From an uncultured Verrucomicrobia subdivision 3 bacterium (GTDB lineage Bacteria; Verrucomicrobiota; Verrucomicrobiia; Limisphaerales; UBA11358), in contig CAIXFY010000026.1 of the NCBI GenBank assembly GCA_903918885.1, positions 1 to 56,007 of the forward strand: DNA of 56,007 nucleotides. The letters are read 5' to 3'. Position numbers and translations under genes: made by a program. Below are positions 54,883 to 56,007 of the stretch, piece by piece (position 1 is the stretch's first letter; the number at the start of each line of letters is the position of its first letter). The notes beneath the pieces are model-generated. The model was given only the letters and a program-made list of their open reading frames with translations, did not search any database and was not told the DNA's origin.

Positions 54883-56007
54883 TTAGGGTTTCGTTACGAG
54901 CGCCTGCACATGCCGCTCGATGCGATTGCTGGCCTCAATGAGTTGTTCGTAGCTCGTCGCGAAGCACGCGCGGCAGAAACCTTTGCCGTTTTCGCCGAAG
55001 GCTGAACCGGGAACGATCGCTACTTTCTCCGTCTGCAGCAAACTGATGGCGAAATCTTTTTCGCCCATGCCGGTCTTGCTGATGTCGGGAAACGCGTAAA
55101 ACGAGCCGCGCGGCAGATGGCACTTTAGACCGATTTCATTGAACCGGCGCACGATGAAATCGCGGCGACGATGATACTGGTCGCGCATCTTTTTCATCTC
55201 ATCCTCGCCATGCGCGAGCGCCTCGATGGCGGCTTCCTGCGCGATGATGGACGCGCACAGCATGGAGTATTGATGCACCTTCATCATCGCCTCGATGAGC
55301 GTCGCCGGGCCGCACGCGTAGCCGATGCGCCAGCCGGTCATCGAGAATGCCTTGGAAAATCCGTGCAGGAAAATCGTGCGTTCCTTCATGCCGGGCAGAC
55401 TCGCGATGCTCGTGTGCACGCCCTCGAATGTCAGCTCGGAATAAATCTCGTCGCTCAACACGATCAAATCCTTTTCGATCGCAAACTTGGCGATGGCCTC
55501 GATCTGCGAGCGGTCGCAGGTGCCGCCGGTGGGATTGCACGGCAGGTTGAGCATCAGAATTTTGCAGCCCGGCTGCCACGCGGCACGGAGCGCGTCCACG
55601 GTGAGCGCGAAGCCGTCCTTCGCGAACGTCGGCACGGGCACGGGAATTCCGTGCGCGAGCGTGATGCTCGGCGAATAGCTGACGTAGCACGGCTGGTGAT
55701 ACATCACCTTGTCGCCGGGATTGATGAGCGCGCGGCAGGCGAGGTCGAGGCCTTCGCTGACGCCGACGGTGATGATGACTTCGTTTTCCGGCGCGTAGCT
55801 GACGTTGAAATTCTGCTCGACGTATTTGTTGATGGCGCGGCGCAATTCGATGAGGCCGAGGTTGGACGTGTAATGCGTCTTGCCCTTTTCGAGCGCGTAG
55901 ATGCCGGCCTCGCGGATGTGCCAGGGCGTGTCGAAATCCGGTTCGCCGACGCCGAGCGAGATGGCGTCCTTCATCTTGGCGACGATGTCAAAAAAATCGC
56001 GGATGCC
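54883..56007 (-). CDS. Class I aminotransferase (PLP), N-terminus cut by window
   Basis: Fold-type I PLP aminotransferase of the AspC/PatA group. 375 codons are visible; the frame is open to the window edge with GIRDFFDIVAK preceding the first visible Met, which is conserved family sequence, so the true start lies outside. Motifs: LGVGEPDFDTPWHIREAG, LNLPCNPTGG (Asn), VLSDEIYSEL (Asp/Tyr) and the PLP Lys in HGFSKAFSMTGWRIGY, with the substrate Arg near CRACFATS. It probably acts on aspartate, alanine or aromatic amino acids; specificity cannot be read. Confidence 0.93.
   Translation of the reverse strand, partial: GIRDFFDIVAKMKDAISLGVGEPDFDTPWHIREAGIYALEKGKTHYTSNLGLIELRRAINKYVEQNFNVSYAPENEVIITVGVSEGLDLACRALINPGDKVMYHQPCYVSYSPSITLAHGIPVPVPTFAKDGFALTVDALRAAWQPGCKILMLNLPCNPTGGTCDRSQIEAIAKFAIEKDLIVLSDEIYSELTFEGVHTSIASLPGMKERTIFLHGFSKAFSMTGWRIGYACGPATLIEAMMKVHQYSMLCASIIAQEAAIEALAHGEDEMKKMRDQYHRRRDFIVRRFNEIGLKCHLPRGSFYAFPDISKTGMGEKDFAISLLQTEKVAIVPGSAFGENGKGFCRACFATSYEQLIEASNRIERHVQALVTKP

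Overview
The window (about 58% G+C by eye, dense coding, mostly minus-strand operons, few Shine-Dalgarno sequences) looks like a chromosomal segment of a Gram-negative bacterium of the PVC group. The best guess is Verrucomicrobiota, near the Limisphaerales/Pedosphaera branch. This rests on the gene families, on lipoproteins and outer-membrane barrels alongside frequent non-SD starts, and on several kinds of dispersed hairpin and microsatellite repeat. No 16S rRNA or other direct taxonomic marker was available. No rRNA, tRNA, insertion sequence, prophage or CRISPR array was found.

Layout. 1-3524: a metal-resistance locus, with a CusA/CusB-type RND efflux system and a YHS-type periplasmic protein reading left, and a three-gene anti-sigma / periplasmic metal sensor / ECF sigma module (same order and sizes as Cupriavidus cnrYXH) reading right. 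The 327-bp gap between them holds a near-perfect sigma-54 promoter and a terminator-like leader hairpin. 3528-13318: ABC-F ATPase, a LolA-like/ankyrin protein, lysS, a short uvrC, dedA, a large unknown membrane protein and a type 4 uracil-DNA glycosylase. 13385-22761: a DUF455-ATP-grasp fusion, an outer-membrane barrel, a HAD phosphatase, a LipM-like octanoyltransferase, nth, a 762-residue EF-hand membrane protein and a lysine 2,3-aminomutase. 22799-28876: secreted proteins of unknown function, an FmdB zinc ribbon, a parvulin and serA.

28877-34298: a VapBC-like pair (DUF433/DUF5615), an NtrC-type sigma-54 activator, and the rpmH-rnpA-yidD-yidC-jag operon without dnaA beside it. 34370-40554: a lipoprotein and a sugar-acid catabolic cluster (ExuT-like transporter, SDR oxidoreductase, two KDG-kinase-like PfkB enzymes and a LarA-type nickel hydroxyacid racemase/epimerase). 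40786-44462: a PilZ-like protein and the coaD-DUF177-rpmF-plsX-fabH lipid/ribosome operon. 44537-56007: CHASE2 adenylate cyclase with a FecR-domain partner, an O-antigen-ligase-like protein, an M29 aminopeptidase, a LysR regulator, a hybrid histidine kinase lacking its phosphoacceptor His, cytidine deaminase, purine nucleoside phosphorylase and a truncated class I aminotransferase.

The strongest leads are: the divergent metal-sensing locus with its sigma-54 promoter and possible attenuator; the LarA-containing sugar-acid cluster, which may interconvert gluconate and mannonate; the DUF455-ATP-grasp fusion; the His-less hybrid kinase; and the dispersed inverted repeats, some of which are read in frame as protein sequence.
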